From assembly GCA_019414055.1 (NCBI GenBank), contig DXMV01000002.1, forward strand, positions 1 through 64,000: a stretch of 64,000 nt of DNA. Reading direction: 5' to 3'. Source of the DNA: Collinsella sp. Its GTDB lineage: Bacteria; Actinomycetota; Coriobacteriia; Coriobacteriales; Coriobacteriaceae. Below, piece after piece: positions 42,775-50,998 of this stretch. Numbering within the stretch: the first letter of the stretch is position 1; every line of letters starts with the position of its first letter. The notes under the pieces were generated by a model that saw only the letters and a list, made by a program, of their open reading frames with translations, had not been told where the DNA came from and made no database searches. The translations under genes were made by a program, and so were the position numbers.

Positions 42775-43653
42775 CTAGCGCTCGACAAATGTCTCGATAT
42801 CACTCAGTAGGCGCTTTGCCTCCTGGCGGCCCTGAATATACAGGTCGAGGAGCTTTGCCGGATCATGCTCAACGTGACCGACCTCGACCGGCTTTTGCGG
42901 AGCAACGACCAGCGCGCGGCCCTCGCGCTCATACTTCCACAGATGCATGCGCTGGATGTTATAGCGGTCGTGGCGCGTCTCGATGGCCTCGAGCAGGTAG
43001 GGGTAGTCGGCATAGCGGGCGCGTGCAGCGGGCATAAACTCGTAGGGCTTTTTTTCGTACGAGCGGTCCTGCGTGACAATGACGACTGCACGGTCGAAGC
43101 CCGCCTCCTTCAGTACGTGCTCGATAGGGACCGAATCGGCTACGCCGCCGTCGACGTATTTGTGCCCATCGATCTCGACCGGCGGCGTCACCAGCGGCAG
43201 CGACGTCGAGGCGCGCACGGCGTCGAGATCGAGCACGGCGCTTTTGACCGGGAGGTACGCGGCGGTTCCAAAGAGCATGTCCGTCGCGACGGCGTACATC
43301 TCGATGGGGCTCGCGTCGAACGTCTCGTTGTCAAAAGGATCCAGGCGGTCCTGGACATCGTTGAAGATAAAGTCGTAACCCACAATAGAGCCCGTGGACG
43401 CAAACGATGCGGCGCCCATGAAGCGGTTGTCGTTGCAGAAAGCCAGGTTGATGCGGTTGGCACGGCCGATCTGGTGCGACTTGTAGTTCACGCCGTTGAG
43501 AGCGCCAGCCGATACGCCATATACCGCCGGAATCTCGATGCCGGCCTCCATGAGAACGTCGAGTACGCCTGCGGTAAATTGCCCGCGGAAGCTGCCGCCC
43601 TCCAAAACGAGCGCGACCTTGCCGGCGTTCTTTGCCTTATCTTCTGCAGTCAT
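42775..43653 (-). CDS. patatin-like phospholipase (RssA/YjjU type)
   Basis: A 292-residue predicted serine lipid acyl hydrolase. The oxyanion region VALVLEGGSFRGQFTAGVLD, nucleophile serine in VYGVSAGALNG (GxSxG) and catalytic Asp in KYVDGGVADSVPIEHV form the patatin Ser-Asp dyad. There is no signal peptide, so action on cytoplasmic lipid or membrane inner leaflet is expected. ATG 43653 follows GGAGGTCAAC. It is a single gene divergent from no clear neighbour; its 5' side is the repeat-rich region before tmRNA. Confidence 0.9.
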   Translation of the reverse strand: MTAEDKAKNAGKVALVLEGGSFRGQFTAGVLDVLMEAGIEIPAVYGVSAGALNGVNYKSHQIGRANRINLAFCNDNRFMGAASFASTGSIVGYDFIFNDVQDRLDPFDNETFDASPIEMYAVATDMLFGTAAYLPVKSAVLDLDAVRASTSLPLVTPPVEIDGHKYVDGGVADSVPIEHVLKEAGFDRAVVIVTQDRSYEKKPYEFMPAARARYADYPYLLEAIETRHDRYNIQRMHLWKYEREGRALVVAPQKPVEVGHVEHDPAKLLDLYIQGRQEAKRLLSDIETFVER

Positions 43654-43740
43654 GTTGACCTCCTGCGATTGCGTTTTGGCTTTCTTCTACCCAGTTTTGG
43701 AATGGAGGGCGCATAGGTTTTGGAGTTGAGGAGATGGAGC

Positions 43741-43878
43741 GGAAAGCGCGTCCCAGCTTGAGGCGGGATTCCGGGATGAACTTTCCGCCAGCAACCCATC
43801 CGGAAAATGCATCCCATTCTGAGCCGATATTCTGGGACGCAGTTTCCGTTGGACGACCGTTAGGAAAGCGCGTCCCAC
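43741..43878. repeat. 61-bp tandem repeat array, each unit palindromic
   Basis: GGAAA-starting units begin at 43741, 43802 and 43863, a spacing of exactly 61 bases. Units 1 and 2 are each internally palindromic: GGAAAGCGCGTCCCA faces GGGATGAACTTTCC in unit 1, and GGAAAATGCATCCCA faces TGGGACGCAGTTTCC in unit 2. Unit 3 is only the left half. The sequence is non-coding and lies between the patatin gene and the tmRNA terminator. Confidence 0.7.
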
Positions 43879-43903
43879 CCTGCGTTGCCGTAGCGTTTTC
43901 TTT

Positions 43904-43940
43904 ACGCCCGCGCCCTGCACAGAGTTCGATTCTCCGCGGT
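43904..43940. repeat. 37-bp direct repeat, copy 1
   Basis: ACGCCCGCGCCCTGCACAGA then GTTCGATTCTCCGCGGT, identical to 44113-44149. It contains GAGTTCGATTCTCCGCG, which is also the T-arm end of the tmRNA (44214-44230) in inverted orientation. Confidence 0.85.
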
Positions 43941-44112
43941 GTGGGTGATCCGTTGGGACGGGGCGCGCCGGCAGGGATTCGATCGACATCGCGTCTGTTT
44001 CGGGTCGACACTTTGCGCGGAGAATCCGCGTATTTGCTTCGCAAATCCGCACCGGCTTCGGCCGCCTGCCGGCGTCCTCGCCCGCGGGCTACAAACGCTT
44101 CGCGTTTGCTTA

Positions 44113-44149
44113 ACGCCCGCGCCCTGCACAGAGTTCGATTCTCCGCGGT
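44113..44149. repeat. 37-bp direct repeat, copy 2
   Basis: Exact copy of 43904-43940, bounding a 172-base non-coding stretch. That stretch also contains GCGGAGAATCCGCG-type sequence related to the repeat, so the block may have grown by repeated partial duplication. Confidence 0.85.
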
Positions 44150-44166
44150 ACGGACTAGAAATAAAA

Positions 44167-44196
44167 AGGCAGGTAGATACGAATATCTACCTGCCT
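44167..44196 (-). terminator. intrinsic terminator of tmRNA
   Basis: Perfect 13-bp stem AGGCAGGTAGATA/TATCTACCTGCCT with a 4-base loop; on the minus strand it is followed by TTTTTAT. It lies 8 bases beyond the tmRNA 3' end. Confidence 0.92.
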
Positions 44197-44204
44197 GTTA
44201 CTTA

Positions 44205-44568
44205 TGGTGGAGGCGCGGAGAATCGAACTCCGGTCCACGAAAGCCCCCTGATTGGCATCTCCAAGCTCAGTCGCTGGTTTTGTCTCGGACGCTTTGCGCG
44301 CAGCGACACGCTCGCGGCGTCCTAACCGGTTCAGTCTTAGCCTGCGCCATACCGATTACGTGCGCAGGAGCATTCCCCTAACATGACGTCGCGCCGGTGT
44401 CGGGGAAATCACCGGGTTGACGCGCCGCTATAAATTAAGCAGCGAGAGCCATAGGCTCAAAAGAAGAGTTGTTGTCAATTCAATTTGACGGTACCCCTGT
44501 TTAACGAGGCGAGGAGACCTCGGCTTGCTTCCTCTCTCAGAGCTATCGTGTCGAAACCAGTCGCCCCC
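44205..44568 (-). ncRNA. ssrA: transfer-messenger RNA (tmRNA)
   Basis: The 5' end GGGGGCGACTGGTTTCGACA pairs with the 3' end ...GGTTCGATT-type T-arm (GAGTTCGATTCTCCGCG) and CGCCTCCACCA. The resume/tag frame reads GAC AAC AAC TCT TCT, then TTT GAG CCT ATG GCT CTC GCT GCT TAA, giving tag peptide (A)DNNSSFEPMALAA with the usual ALAA end. It rescues stalled ribosomes with SmpB. CCA is encoded. Length is about 364 nt. Confidence 0.96.
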
Positions 44569-44807
44569 GAATGCTGGGAAAGTCTGGATGGTATCGGGCA
44601 CAAAAGCACCCAACAGCCGTCGACTATTCAAGGAACATGCGGGACGAGCCCCGCTTGTGGAGTGTTATCTTACCACGTTCTGAAAGCGGACAGCTGTTCT
44701 ATGCACGAGCTGTGAAGACCCCAATGTGCGCCGCACTTCGCACTTTTGCTACCGATCGCGTCACGTATATTTTCGCCAAGCACAACTGCCCCGTCGAAAG
44801 GACCGTT

Positions 44808-45242
44808 ATGGATACCAAGCAGCAACTCGTCAATGCCCTCGCAGGCCTGGGCTCAACCATTACCGAAGCTATGGATGTCATCGAAGGCTTTGTCCCCTGC
44901 GGACATCCCGCCCTCACGGTATCGAACGCACTCGTCGCGCTGGATGCTAACGATGATGTGGCTCTCGCCCAGCAGCTTGAGACCGTCGAGGGCTTTATCG
45001 ACCACGTGAGTGAGAACCGCGGCGTGGTCGCCTACCACGGCATCGAGGTCGAACTCGCGGGTCCCAAAGCCGATCTGCTCGCAGCAATCCGCGAGGTAGG
45101 CGCCCTCATGCAGACCGCAGGCGTCAAGAACACCCAGGTCAACGAGTGGGTCTACCGCAGTCTGGCAGCACTCGACAGCTCCGACGAAAAGGCAGCCGAG
45201 CAGCTCGCAGAAAGTCCCGCCATTAAGGCCGAGCTTTTGTAA
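44808..45242 (+). CDS. conserved-looking protein of unknown function
   Basis: A 144-residue acidic protein that I do not recognise. It reads MDTKQQLVNALAGLGSTITE and continues with AMDVIEGFVPCGHPAL and VALDANDDVALAQQLETVEG, and appears to consist of helical segments throughout. Cysteine and histidine occur together only once (PCGHP), so no metal site is evident. ATG 44808 follows GAAAGGA; longer in-frame starts upstream would overlap the tmRNA promoter region and are unlikely. It is divergent from tmRNA and ends at a strong terminator, so it is a monocistronic unit. Confidence 0.65.
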   Translation: MDTKQQLVNALAGLGSTITEAMDVIEGFVPCGHPALTVSNALVALDANDDVALAQQLETVEGFIDHVSENRGVVAYHGIEVELAGPKADLLAAIREVGALMQTAGVKNTQVNEWVYRSLAALDSSDEKAAEQLAESPAIKAELL

Positions 45243-45251
45243 ATAGCAGGC

Positions 45252-45288
45252 GCGGGCCCCTTGGCGCATCGTCGTCCAAGGGGCCCGC
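45252..45288 (+). terminator. GC-rich hairpin terminator
   Basis: Perfect 13-bp stem GCGGGCCCCTTGG/CCAAGGGGCCCGC with an 11-base loop, ten bases after the preceding stop and just before the convergent PIN gene. There is no T-tract. Confidence 0.65.
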
Positions 45289-45300
45289 AAACAGTTCGCG

Positions 45301-45816
45301 TCAACCGATAGCCGCGCCGCCGCGTTCGGCCAGCGCGAGAATCGGCATCATTTGGCGCGGGGTCTTTGCTGCAAGATCGGCATGTTCGAGCAGTTTGCGA
45401 TCGTTGGTCACCAAGTAATCAACCTGCGCGCGCTTGCACGCGGCGAGCACCAAGTTGTCCTCGTAATCGCAATGGAGCGTCAGATATTTATCGGCTAGCC
45501 ACAGATCGGATGCGTCTGCGCCCGCGGCCGTGGCGTTTTCGGTCATATTTCGAACAAACGCCAGCGCCGCATCGCCAATTGCACGGGCAGATGCCTCGTC
45601 GAGCGCTCCCCCACTGGCGAGTACGCTACGCTTCAGCTCGTGTTGGACAACGTACAGCACGTCCTTGGCGATATGCACCGGAAAGAACAGCAATGCCCCC
45701 GCCTCCGCCGCCTGTCCAATAAACGCACGCGCGGCAAGCGACTCGGCATGGTCGACGCAAAACGAATCAACCCATACGTTGGCATCCACCATTATTTTGA
45801 GGGAAGTCCCGCTCAC
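45301..45816 (-). CDS. PIN-domain toxin-like ribonuclease
   Basis: A 171-residue PIN-domain protein, probably an Mg-dependent RNase toxin. Acidic active-site residues are visible in MVDANVWVDSF near the N-terminus and in LHCDYEDNLVLAACKRAQVD then YLVTND near the C-terminus. The start is GTG 45816, overlapping the stop of the upstream antitoxin gene (GTGA), which shows translational coupling. With the antitoxin it forms a type II toxin-antitoxin pair. Confidence 0.82.
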   Translation of the reverse strand: MSGTSLKIMVDANVWVDSFCVDHAESLAARAFIGQAAEAGALLFFPVHIAKDVLYVVQHELKRSVLASGGALDEASARAIGDAALAFVRNMTENATAAGADASDLWLADKYLTLHCDYEDNLVLAACKRAQVDYLVTNDRKLLEHADLAAKTPRQMMPILALAERGGAAIG

Positions 45817-46166
45817 GGGATCATCCCCTTTTGGCGATAGCGCTCGTCCATGGCTTCGGAATAGATTGTGTCCCAATCGCGATCGTCAGATACGGGCGAC
45901 GTAGCGATGCCCAGGTCCGCGTAAAGCTGATCCGCCGCCGCCCAGGATGCGGCAAACGGAGCATCTGGCATGACGCCCCGCTGCCGCTCGTTAACAGCCC
46001 CAAGGATTTCCTCGCACGAGCTGCCGCCCTGTGCAACCTTTGCCACGACCTTCTTGATAAGTTCGGGCAGCGTTCCACCCGAAAGTTGAAGCGCTTCCTC
46101 GGCACGTTCTTTTACCGAGCGATCCACACGGACATTTACCTGTACCATGCTGCCAGCAACGCTCAT
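45813..46166 (-). CDS. RelB/DinJ-type antitoxin
   Basis: A 117-residue antitoxin of the PIN pair. The N-terminal ribbon-helix-helix reads VQVNVRVDRSVKERAEEALQ; a C-terminal toxin-binding tail follows. ATG 46166 has GGGGGAG about 10 bases upstream; a GTG at 46175 lies too close to that site. RelB-like DNA binding should autoregulate the operon. Its upstream side borders an F1-variant palindrome at 46252-46286, 85 bases away. Confidence 0.75.
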   Translation of the reverse strand: MSVAGSMVQVNVRVDRSVKERAEEALQLSGGTLPELIKKVVAKVAQGGSSCEEILGAVNERQRGVMPDAPFAASWAAADQLYADLGIATSPVSDDRDWDTIYSEAMDERYRQKGMIP

Positions 46167-46251
46167 ATCGATCACGCTCCCCCCCGTCTGCTATCGCTAC
46201 TAGCACTACTATATAGACCCGCTAGCACACAGTCAAACGCAAATAAACCCT

Positions 46252-46286
46252 GAATGTGACAAAGGGACTGTCCCTTTGTCACATTC
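46252..46286. repeat. perfect 17-bp-arm palindrome, F1-like variant
   Basis: GAATGTGACAAAGGGAC, one central T, then GTCCCTTTGTCACATTC: both arms are exact. The ACAAAGGG/CCCTTTGT core is shared with the F1 family, but the outer arms differ (GAATGTG instead of ACCACC). It lies 5 bases from the stop of the ABC transporter gene and could terminate it. Confidence 0.75.
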
Positions 46287-46291
46287 CGTTC

Positions 46292-48049
46292 CTACAACTG
46301 CCAGGTAGCCGCTTCCTTTTGCAGCGCCACCATGCGAGCGAATTCTCCACCTGCCGCCTTGAGCTTCGCCGGAGCGCCCTGCTCGGCTACCACGCCATCC
46401 TTGAGTACAACGATCTTGTCGGCATTTTCCACCGTGCGCATACGGTGGGCAATCACGATAACCGTCTTGCCTGCAAGCAGGCGGGAGAGCGCCTGCTGCA
46501 CCACGGTCTCGTTCTCCACATCCAAGCTCGCCGTCGCCTCGTCCAGCAACACGATCGGCGCGTCTTTGAGCAGCGCACGGGCGATGGAGATACGCTGGCG
46601 CTCACCACCGGAGAGCTTGGAGCCGTTCTCGCCAATCATAGTGTCATAGCCCTGCGGCATGCGGCTTACGAACTCGTCGCAGTTGGCGGCACGCGCGGCG
46701 GCAAGCACTTCCTCATCGGTGGCATCGCGTCGGCCAAGACGAATGTTACCCATCACCGTGTCGTCAAAGAGCAGCACATCTTGGAACACAATGGCGTAGT
46801 CGCGCAGCAGCACCTCGGGGTCCACGCTCGCAACGTCTACGCCGCCCACGGTAACCGTACCTTCGGTGGCATCCCAAAAGCGTGCGGCCAGGCGGCTCAC
46901 CGTGGACTTACCCGAGCCCGAAGGACCGACCAATGCCGTGACTTCGCCTTCCTTGGCGGTAAAGCTCACATCGGTTAGAACCTTCTCGCCGGCTCGGCCG
47001 TCCTCGCCCGCGCCATAGCCAAATGCCACGTGATCGAACACCACGTCGTGGCCCACGGGCTCAAACTTCTCGCTGCCCCGCGCCATGGGCTCCTCCATGA
47101 TGGAGCGCATGCGCTTGGCCGACGACTCGGCGGCAAACAGCTCGGACATCAGCATCAGTGCCTGATCGAAGGGCGCATAGATGCGGCTCACCATGAGCAG
47201 GAAGGCAAACATCACCAAAAAGTCGACCTGGCCGGAGGCGACCATCTCGGCGCCCGTGACCAACGTGGTGGCAATCCCCAAGCGCAGGATGGCAAAGGCG
47301 GAGTTGACCAAAAGTCCGTTAGCGAGCTCGCCTCTGGTGGTCTCGCGCTCCTCGGCATCGATCACGGCGTTTAGTCCCTCAAGATAATGGGCCTCCTGGT
47401 TGGTAGCGCGGATCTCGCGCACGCAGTCGAGCGTCTCCTGAATCGCCTCGGTGACCTTGACCTTCTCGGCGCGTACGCGGTCGAACACCGGGGTCATGGG
47501 GCCGCGCGTCAGGTACAGCACGGCAAAGGCCACGGGCACGCTCCAAAACGCCGCAATCGCCAGCTGCCAGCAAAAGAACAGCGACGACACAAACACGATC
47601 GCGCTTGCGATGATGGCACCCCAGAGCTCTCCCAGCACATGGCTGTAAGCATGCTCCATGGCCTGAGCGTCACCCATGATGGTTTCGGTTAAATCGGCCA
47701 GATCGCGGCGGCCAAAAAACGACAGCGGCAGCTTGCGCAGGCGCTCGGCAATCTCCATACGCTGTTTGCCGCACTCCTCGTAAAAGATGCAGTACGTGTA
47801 GTAGTACTGCTGCCAGTTAGAGGCAAAGAGCAGCACAAAGAAGATAACGAGACCACCCACGATGGGCAGTGCATCCGGCAGGTCGGCCCCATGCGCGAGA
47901 TGCTCGACAAAGCCGGCCATGACCAGGAACAAAAAGCCCATGCCGGCCATAGTGATGAGATTGGTGAGCGTGGTCCAGAAAATGCCGCGCTTAACGCCGG
48001 CGATGCCTTTATCGGATAGGAAATACTTCTTTTGGAATGAGGCGAACAT
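46292..48049 (-). CDS. ABC exporter half-transporter (permease plus ATPase), subunit 2
   Basis: A 585-residue ABC protein with an N-terminal six-helix transmembrane domain and C-terminal ATPase. Motifs are Walker A GPSGSGKST, signature LSGGERQRISIARALLKDAP and Walker B IVLLDEATASLD, followed by an H-loop (IVIAHRMRT). ATG 48049 abuts the stop codon of the upstream ABC gene directly, so the two form a heterodimer. The subfamily resembles exporters related to siderophore or iron uptake (YbtPQ/IrtAB-like), but substrate is unproven. A perfect palindrome lies immediately after its stop. Confidence 0.88.
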   Translation of the reverse strand: MFASFQKKYFLSDKGIAGVKRGIFWTTLTNLITMAGMGFLFLVMAGFVEHLAHGADLPDALPIVGGLVIFFVLLFASNWQQYYYTYCIFYEECGKQRMEIAERLRKLPLSFFGRRDLADLTETIMGDAQAMEHAYSHVLGELWGAIIASAIVFVSSLFFCWQLAIAAFWSVPVAFAVLYLTRGPMTPVFDRVRAEKVKVTEAIQETLDCVREIRATNQEAHYLEGLNAVIDAEERETTRGELANGLLVNSAFAILRLGIATTLVTGAEMVASGQVDFLVMFAFLLMVSRIYAPFDQALMLMSELFAAESSAKRMRSIMEEPMARGSEKFEPVGHDVVFDHVAFGYGAGEDGRAGEKVLTDVSFTAKEGEVTALVGPSGSGKSTVSRLAARFWDATEGTVTVGGVDVASVDPEVLLRDYAIVFQDVLLFDDTVMGNIRLGRRDATDEEVLAAARAANCDEFVSRMPQGYDTMIGENGSKLSGGERQRISIARALLKDAPIVLLDEATASLDVENETVVQQALSRLLAGKTVIVIAHRMRTVENADKIVVLKDGVVAEQGAPAKLKAAGGEFARMVALQKEAATWQL

Positions 48050-49876
48050 CTAGGCCTCGCCTCCCTTCGCGGCGGCGACATCCGCGGCCGCAGCAGTGAT
48101 CTTCCAGCTCGCGGCCTGTTCGTATTCGGCCCACATCTTGGCGTACAGGCCGTTTTGGGACAGCAGCTCGGCATGGGTGCCGGCCTCCTGCACACCACCC
48201 TGGTTGAGCACCACGATCTTGTTGGCCCCCACCACGGTCGAAAGCCGGTGCGCAATCATAATGACCGTGCGGCCCGCCGCCAATTTGCTAAAGGCGCGCT
48301 GGATGAGCGCCTCGTTCTCGGGGTCGGCAAAGGCTGTGGCCTCGTCGAGCACCACGATGGGCGCGTCCTTAAGAATTGCGCGGGCGAGTGACACGCGCTG
48401 GACCTCGCCGCCCGAAAGGTACGCCCCGCCGGCGCCGAGCATGGTGTCGATACCCTGCGGGAGCTTGGCCACGATATCGTCGCACTGGGCCGCGGAGAGG
48501 GCCGCGCGCACTTCGTCGTCAGTGGCCCCAGGCTTGGAGGCGCGCACGTTATCGGCAAGTGTTTGGCGAAACAGCTGGTTGGTCTGAAACACAAAGGCGA
48601 CCTGGTCCATGAGCTCGTGCGGATCCATGTCGCGAACGTCTACGCCGCCCACAAGCACGCGACCCGAGGAAACATCCCAAAAACGCGGGATCAGGCTTGC
48701 GCAGGTTGACTTACCGCCGCCCGAGGGACCAACCAACGCAAGGGTGCTGCCTGCGGGAACGCTAAAGCTCACATGATCGACAGCAGGCGCTTCGGCACCC
48801 TCGTAGGTAAAGCTCACGTCCTCAAAGCGCACATCGCTGCCAGCAGGGTGCTTGGGCAGGGCGGGCACGGAGAGCTGCTTGGAATCCATAACGCTTCGGA
48901 TGCGCGCCAGCGAATCGGCACTCATCTGAGACGCCTCGCCCACAAACATGAGCTTGGTCATGGCCGTCGGCACCACGGCCGAAAAGATCGCGTAAAACGT
49001 GAAGTTGACCATAAAGTGCGCGAAGTCCGTCTCGCCCGGCGCCAACAGCAACGCCACGGGCAAAAGAAATGCCACGAGGCCATTGAGCGCGGTAAGGTTG
49101 AGCACCTGCGGGCCTCGGCAGAACGTGCCCGCATAGCTTTGCGCCATGTCGGCGTATTCGGCGATCGCATCGTGAAACGCCTTAAAGGAGTAGACCGTCT
49201 GCTGGAACACCTTGACCACGGGGATGCCGCGCACGTATTCGGTGCCGGTCTTGTTCATCTTGACCAGCGCGCCCATGTAGGCCTTCATAAATTCGGCGCC
49301 CTTGCCGCTCATCATGGTGGCCATGGCGCAAAACGAAACGACGACCGAGATTAAGCATGCCGCGCCCAAACGCCAATCGAGGGCGAAAAGCAGCACGAGC
49401 AGGCCCACGACCATGGCGGTGGCGCCTGCGATATCGGGCAGCATGTGCGCGAGCAGCGTCTCGGTGGAGGCGGCGCAGCCGTCGACGATACGGCGCAGCT
49501 CACCGGTGGCGTGCGTGTCAAAGTAGCCGAGCGGCAGCTTAAGCAGATGCTCGCTCGTAGCCTTGCGGATATTGGACGCGCAGCGAAACGCGGACAGGTG
49601 CGTGCACATGAGTCCCACGAAATAAACCACAATGCTCGCCAGGGCAAAGCCCACAGCCCACCAACCATACATCGCGATGTCGGTGGCCTCGCTCCAGTTG
49701 GGCGCCACGGCGATAAGATCTCGCGCAACAAACCAGATGCAGACGTACGGGCCAAAGCCCAGCAGCTGCGAGAACGCCGAGAGGGCCATGCCCAAATACG
49801 TTAGGAATTTACGGTCACCGGCATATGCAAGCAGCTCACCGATGCCGCCACCTTCCTTTTTTGATCCCTTTGCCAT
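48050..49876 (-). CDS. ABC exporter half-transporter (permease plus ATPase), subunit 1
   Basis: A 608-residue partner of the downstream ABC gene. The N-terminus KEGGGIGELLAYAGDRKFLT precedes six helices. The phrase KTGTEYVRGIPVVKVFQQTV in the coupling region is typical of the YbtP/IrtA-like subgroup. The ATPase has GPSGGGKST, LSGGEVQRVSLARAILKDAP and IVVLDEATAFAD. It ends with an Ala-rich tail. ATG 49876 follows GAAAGGAATC. A divergent AraC regulator gene 114 bases away probably controls it. Confidence 0.88.
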   Translation of the reverse strand: MAKGSKKEGGGIGELLAYAGDRKFLTYLGMALSAFSQLLGFGPYVCIWFVARDLIAVAPNWSEATDIAMYGWWAVGFALASIVVYFVGLMCTHLSAFRCASNIRKATSEHLLKLPLGYFDTHATGELRRIVDGCAASTETLLAHMLPDIAGATAMVVGLLVLLFALDWRLGAACLISVVVSFCAMATMMSGKGAEFMKAYMGALVKMNKTGTEYVRGIPVVKVFQQTVYSFKAFHDAIAEYADMAQSYAGTFCRGPQVLNLTALNGLVAFLLPVALLLAPGETDFAHFMVNFTFYAIFSAVVPTAMTKLMFVGEASQMSADSLARIRSVMDSKQLSVPALPKHPAGSDVRFEDVSFTYEGAEAPAVDHVSFSVPAGSTLALVGPSGGGKSTCASLIPRFWDVSSGRVLVGGVDVRDMDPHELMDQVAFVFQTNQLFRQTLADNVRASKPGATDDEVRAALSAAQCDDIVAKLPQGIDTMLGAGGAYLSGGEVQRVSLARAILKDAPIVVLDEATAFADPENEALIQRAFSKLAAGRTVIMIAHRLSTVVGANKIVVLNQGGVQEAGTHAELLSQNGLYAKMWAEYEQAASWKITAAAADVAAAKGGEA

Positions 49877-49990
49877 GAGATTCCTTTCTAACGGCTTGAG
49901 AGTTAACCGTTAGAATCTTATCATTGGCGTGTTAGCCAAGGCACACAATCGAGCCAGGCGTGGACGTTTCCGCAAAGGAAGGGGACGCTT

Positions 49991-50995
49991 TTGAAAATGC
50001 GGCGGGCAGCAACCGATATAACCGAGCTCTACGCACCGCAGTTTGAGCAGTTTGGCCTGCAACTTTCCGGCAAGGGCGCCATCTTTACCGGTGAGGTGGC
50101 AAACGATCGGGCGCACGGACGCGCATGGATCATGCCCCTCTCCCCCACTTGCATCGTCATGGAGCATTTCATTACCCCGATGCACAACATGCACCTAGCC
50201 GAATACACGCCCGAACCGTACGCGTGCGTGAGCGAGGTCAGCGCGCCCACGCTCATGTGCATGCCCGAAGCCGGCATAACGCCTGCGAACCTCAAGCCGC
50301 TGCGTGGGCCGTGGCCGAGCAGCGCAGTCTGCAGCTTTATCCAAGACAATTGCGGCGAGGAGCTAAGCCCGCTGTTTGCAGGGCAACTCTATCACTCACG
50401 CTCGGTGCTCTTTTTGCCCGGGTATTTTGACGAGCTGGAGCATTGCTATCCCGCCGAGTTCGCGGGGGTCTTTGAGGCGTTTGCCGAGTCATGGCACGAG
50501 GAGGCAGCGTCTGCCATCTGCCACACACTACGCCGAATCAACGAGGACCGCGCTCGCGCCGTAGGCGGGCATGTCTATATGCGAGGCATTGTGGAGGCTA
50601 TGGTCGCCGAACTCGCATGCTCACGCGCGGCCCACAGGCAAGCGCAGCGAGCGATAGACACGCACGCCAGCGTGACCAGTGCCGCAGAAGCAATGAGTCT
50701 GGTAGAGCGCTCGCTCGACAAAGGCAGGCATGTGAGCATCAACGAGGTGGCCGAGAGGCTCTACACAAGCCGCTCCAAACTATGCGCCACCTTTAAGGCC
50801 CAAACTGGCGAGCCCCTGGGCGCCTACATTCGCAGACGCCGTATGGAGCGAGCACAGGACCTTTTGGCCGATAGCGCGCTCACGATAGCGCAGGTGGCAG
50901 AGCGTCTAGGCTACCCTCAGCAGGCCGCCTTCGCCCAAGCATTCAGACAATACACCAGCACCACCCCCACCGCCTGGCGTTCCCAACATATATAA
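49991..50995 (+). CDS. AraC-family transcriptional regulator
   Basis: A 334-residue regulator. The C-terminal ~100 residues form the AraC double HTH: HVSINEVAERLYTSRSKLCA, then TFKAQTGEPLGAYIRRRRME and the second HTH LTIAQVAERLGYPQQAAFAQ followed by AFRQYTSTTP. The N-terminal 200 residues are a poorly conserved sensing domain. The start is TTG 49991, with GGAAGGGG about 7 bases upstream; ATG 49997 is an alternative. It is divergent from the ABC exporter operon, which it probably activates. Similar AraC-plus-paired-ABC modules occur in iron or antimicrobial export loci; this is inference. Confidence 0.82.
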   Translation: MKMRRAATDITELYAPQFEQFGLQLSGKGAIFTGEVANDRAHGRAWIMPLSPTCIVMEHFITPMHNMHLAEYTPEPYACVSEVSAPTLMCMPEAGITPANLKPLRGPWPSSAVCSFIQDNCGEELSPLFAGQLYHSRSVLFLPGYFDELEHCYPAEFAGVFEAFAESWHEEAASAICHTLRRINEDRARAVGGHVYMRGIVEAMVAELACSRAAHRQAQRAIDTHASVTSAAEAMSLVERSLDKGRHVSINEVAERLYTSRSKLCATFKAQTGEPLGAYIRRRRMERAQDLLADSALTIAQVAERLGYPQQAAFAQAFRQYTSTTPTAWRSQHI

Positions 50996-50998
50996 AGA

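Noticed and set aside
43741..43878. CRISPR array
   Set aside because: Only two and a half units; the repeats are palindromic and spacer-like segments are not unique 30-40-bp sequences of equal length. No cas genes are present.
43904..44230. attL/attR of an integrated element at tmRNA
   Set aside because: The tmRNA-like sequence in the repeats is inverted relative to tmRNA, the interval is only about 0.2 kb, and no integrase is present, so a simple att pair is not supported.
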